The notes beneath the pieces were generated by a model. That model saw only the letters and a list, made by a program, of their open reading frames with translations, was not told the origin of the DNA and did not search any database. Made by a program: the position numbers and the translations under genes. A stretch of DNA of 64,000 nucleotides, from the NCBI GenBank assembly GCA_016711295.1, contig JADJTE010000002.1, forward strand, positions 620,001 through 684,000. Reading direction: 5' to 3'. The first letter of the stretch is position 1. Each line of letters opens with the position of its first letter. Below, in pieces: positions 62,445 to 64,000 of this stretch. This DNA comes from Sphingobacteriales bacterium. Lineage in GTDB: Bacteria; Bacteroidota; Bacteroidia; Chitinophagales; UBA2359.

Positions 62445-63236
62445 ATGCCACATCGTAGTCATTATTATTCTTTCCTCCTCGCTTGTATTGGGCTATGGGT
62501 CAGCTATGCGCTACCTATATATGGACAAACATTGGCGGGCATTTATACAGGCGCATACGCGGGGCAATCCGTAAAATTGGTATTGAGCGGGCAAGATAAT
62601 GCCTTAACTGGCGTATTGTCCGATGCACAAAGCACATTCGATATAGCCGCTTTTGGGCAGGGCAATTATTGGGCAGGCTCCGCCACCGAGCGACAAACCG
62701 CCGCCCAAGCCTTGATAGCAGGCGAACTGAAAGGCAACCAATTGGAAATAGCCCTCACTATGGATATTGCCAACGTCATTGAGGTAGTTTTGCAACGCAG
62801 TACAACCCCCTCTGCAAACAATTCGACCCCCGCCTACCAAGCACCAAGCACCAACAATATGCCCACAGCAAAAGGCGGTGTAGAACCTCAATTGATGGGC
62901 AGCTGGATAAAATCGGTTTCTAACAATTCGGGCTATGGCAGCGACATGGCCTATTTCCAAACCGATGTGCTGTTTCGCATCAATGCCGATGCTACGTTTG
63001 AGTACGGAGCTACGCGCTCGGTAGGAGGGGGCAGTAATTGGAGCTATGACGGCTCGGCTTGGTCTGCTCCTCAAATAACTGGGCTATTGCGCAGCGACGG
63101 CAAACATATCTATATCGTACAGGCAAACGGACAGACCGTGACCGCCGCTCAACAAGATATGGGCACCTATTTTATAGACGGCGACCGAATGGCAACCACC
63201 GCCAAAGATGGCACTAAGGACTATTGGCAGCGATGA
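62445..63236 (+). CDS. secreted protein of unknown function
   Basis: 263 residues from ATG 62445, which opens on a signal peptide (MPHRSHYYSFLLACIGLWVS...YGQ). The first half (LAGIYTGAYAGQSVKLVLSG, LTGVLSDAQSTFDI, GELKGNQLEIAL) looks like a small beta-barrel lipocalin-type repeat. A Ser/Asn/Pro/Thr-rich linker follows, then a second domain (PQLMGSWIKSVSNNSGYGSD, GYGSDMAYFQTDVLFRIN, FEYGATRSVGGGSNWSYDG) of the kind seen after GxWxxxS in Bacteroidota lipocalin-like proteins. I do not recognise a named family. It starts 157 bases after mtaB. Confidence 0.7.
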   Translation: MPHRSHYYSFLLACIGLWVSYALPIYGQTLAGIYTGAYAGQSVKLVLSGQDNALTGVLSDAQSTFDIAAFGQGNYWAGSATERQTAAQALIAGELKGNQLEIALTMDIANVIEVVLQRSTTPSANNSTPAYQAPSTNNMPTAKGGVEPQLMGSWIKSVSNNSGYGSDMAYFQTDVLFRINADATFEYGATRSVGGGSNWSYDGSAWSAPQITGLLRSDGKHIYIVQANGQTVTAAQQDMGTYFIDGDRMATTAKDGTKDYWQR

Positions 63237-63503
63237 AATAGCCACTATAACCATTTTTACCGAATAAAAATAAGGCATTTGCTGGATGAAATAATACGTA
63301 TTACAATTTAATATAACTATTTTTTGCGAACTATGTGCCTCGGACGCGGAATATTGATACTGCAAGCCGAGCTAAACGCAAGAATTTGCACAATTTTGGG
63401 TAAATATTATGCCGTCTGCTAATTAAACCATAGCTTTGCGCCCGACTTGTGTTTTATGGCTGCCTACGGCAGCAATTTTACTTATCTATTAAAACATATT
63501 ATT

Positions 63504-64000
63504 GTGAACAAAGACCGAGACCGCTACGACCGTCCGCGTTACAACAACGACCGCCCACGTGATGAAAGAGGCGGCGGCTACGACCGTCCGCGCTACAACA
63601 ATGACCGCCCACGTGACGAAAGAGGCGGCGGCTACGACCGTCCGCGTGACGAGAGAGGGGGCTACGACCGTCCGCGCTACAACAACGACCGCCCACGTGA
63701 CGAGAGAGGTGGCTACGACCGTCCGCGCTACAACAACGACCGTCCGCGCGACGAAAGAGGTGGCGGTTACGACCGTCCGCGCTACAACAACGACCGCCCA
63801 CGCTACAACAGCGACCGCGAAGAACGCGAGGTGTATGGCGAAAAATTGCGAGCAGGCAAACGAACCTATTTTTTTGACATCCGCCCCACGCGAAACAACG
63901 ATTTTTGCTTGACCGTCACCGAAAGTAAAAAACGCATGGACGACTCAACCGAGCGACACAAAATTTTTGTCTATAAAGAAGACGTAAACAAATTTTTGGC
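63504..64000 (+). CDS. PUR-domain (DUF3276) nucleic-acid-binding protein with RGG-like repeat tail, 3' partial
   Basis: The true frame starts with GTG at 63504 (VNKDRDRYDRPRYNNDRPRD...), with no in-frame ATG near, and runs off the window. About 109 residues of disordered Arg/Gly/Tyr/Asp repeats built from YDRPRYNNDRPRDERGGG come first. Then follows the PUR core: GEKLRAGKRTYFFDIRPTRN, NDFCLTVTESKKRMDD, KIFVYKEDVNKFL. PUR-alpha-like proteins of Bacteroidota and spirochaetes bind single-stranded nucleic acid. The RGG-like tail resembles those of eukaryotic RNA-binding proteins. The gap 63237-63503 before it shows no other gene. Confidence 0.88.
   Translation, partial: MNKDRDRYDRPRYNNDRPRDERGGGYDRPRYNNDRPRDERGGGYDRPRDERGGYDRPRYNNDRPRDERGGYDRPRYNNDRPRDERGGGYDRPRYNNDRPRYNSDREEREVYGEKLRAGKRTYFFDIRPTRNNDFCLTVTESKKRMDDSTERHKIFVYKEDVNKFL
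63525..63818 (+). repeat. coding tandem repeat of the PUR protein
   Basis: Five to six units of about 42-54 bp built on TACGACCGTCCGCG, TACAACAACGACCGCCCACG and GACGAAAGAGGCGGCGGC. Unit lengths differ by whole codons, so the frame is kept. The array probably expands and contracts by slippage or recombination. Confidence 0.85.

Noticed and set aside
63525..63818. Regular repeats that could suggest a CRISPR array
   Set aside because: Units are contiguous, codon-sized and translate to a repeated peptide in frame with a conserved domain; there are no spacers and no cas genes.
63559..63912. Plus-strand frame encoding an Ala/Thr/Val-rich protein (MMKEAAATTVRATT...)
   Set aside because: It is the +1 shadow of the Arg/Gly/Tyr repeat of the PUR protein, whose own frame continues into a recognisable PUR core.

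Overview
The window looks like a chromosomal segment from a Bacteroidota bacterium, probably of the Saprospiria or Cytophagia type. The evidence is two SusC-like TonB-dependent receptors with carboxypeptidase-like N-terminal domains, secreted proteins ending in type IX secretion (T9SS) sorting domains, promoters of the TTTG-(20 nt)-TAnnTTTG type, a GTG-started PUR-domain (DUF3276) protein, and a ComEC without a metallo-beta-lactamase domain. No rRNA, tRNA or CRISPR array was recognised.

Layout. 1-5272: a redoxin, a small secreted protein and a restriction-modification-like locus with a tandem duplication of an EcoRI-type adenine methyltransferase, one copy joined to a DUF262-HNH nuclease. 5506-9650: a large two-headed CbbX/SpoVK-type AAA+ ATPase with four N-terminal beta modules, followed by an HExxH protein. 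9747-15638: comEC, dapD, a DMT transporter and a NifS/IscS-like cysteine desulfurase. 15954-24838: an adhesin of about 2,960 residues with a T9SS type B tail. 25016-31389: a membrane protein, a TonB receptor, a Nudix regulator and an OmpA lipoprotein. 31491-40668: two paralogous secreted TPR solenoids of about 1,500 residues each. 41165-45820: a REP-type (RAYT) transposase, an unknown protein, a secreted dockerin plus cohesin-like protein and a PKD protein. 46048-54584: a second TonB receptor, an LVIVD-repeat lipoprotein, a small lipoprotein, a monoacylglycerol-lipase-like hydrolase and an FHA-FHA-ABC transporter. 54785-64000: hisS, thrC, a TlpA-like thioredoxin and a DinB protein on the minus strand; YqeY, CvpA, MtaB, an unknown secreted protein and an RGG-like PUR protein on the plus strand.

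Two families of short MITE-like elements were found by reading intergenic DNA. R1 is about 115-120 bp with ends GTAACTATTTAG, three copies plus a fragment, one flanked by an 8-bp direct duplication. R2 is about 131 bp, two copies, one flanked by a 7-bp duplication. A RAYT-type transposase gene carries a perfect 28-bp palindrome inside its own reading frame, and its stop codon lies in an R1 end.

A caution affects the whole annotation. About 28 loci show single-base reading-frame breaks inside otherwise well-conserved genes, many in homopolymers and including essential-type genes such as dapD. This is better explained by uncorrected sequencing indels than by mass gene decay. I therefore give full-length coordinates for the broken genes and name each break. 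The same caution applies to the methyltransferase-nuclease fusion, which one extra A would create.
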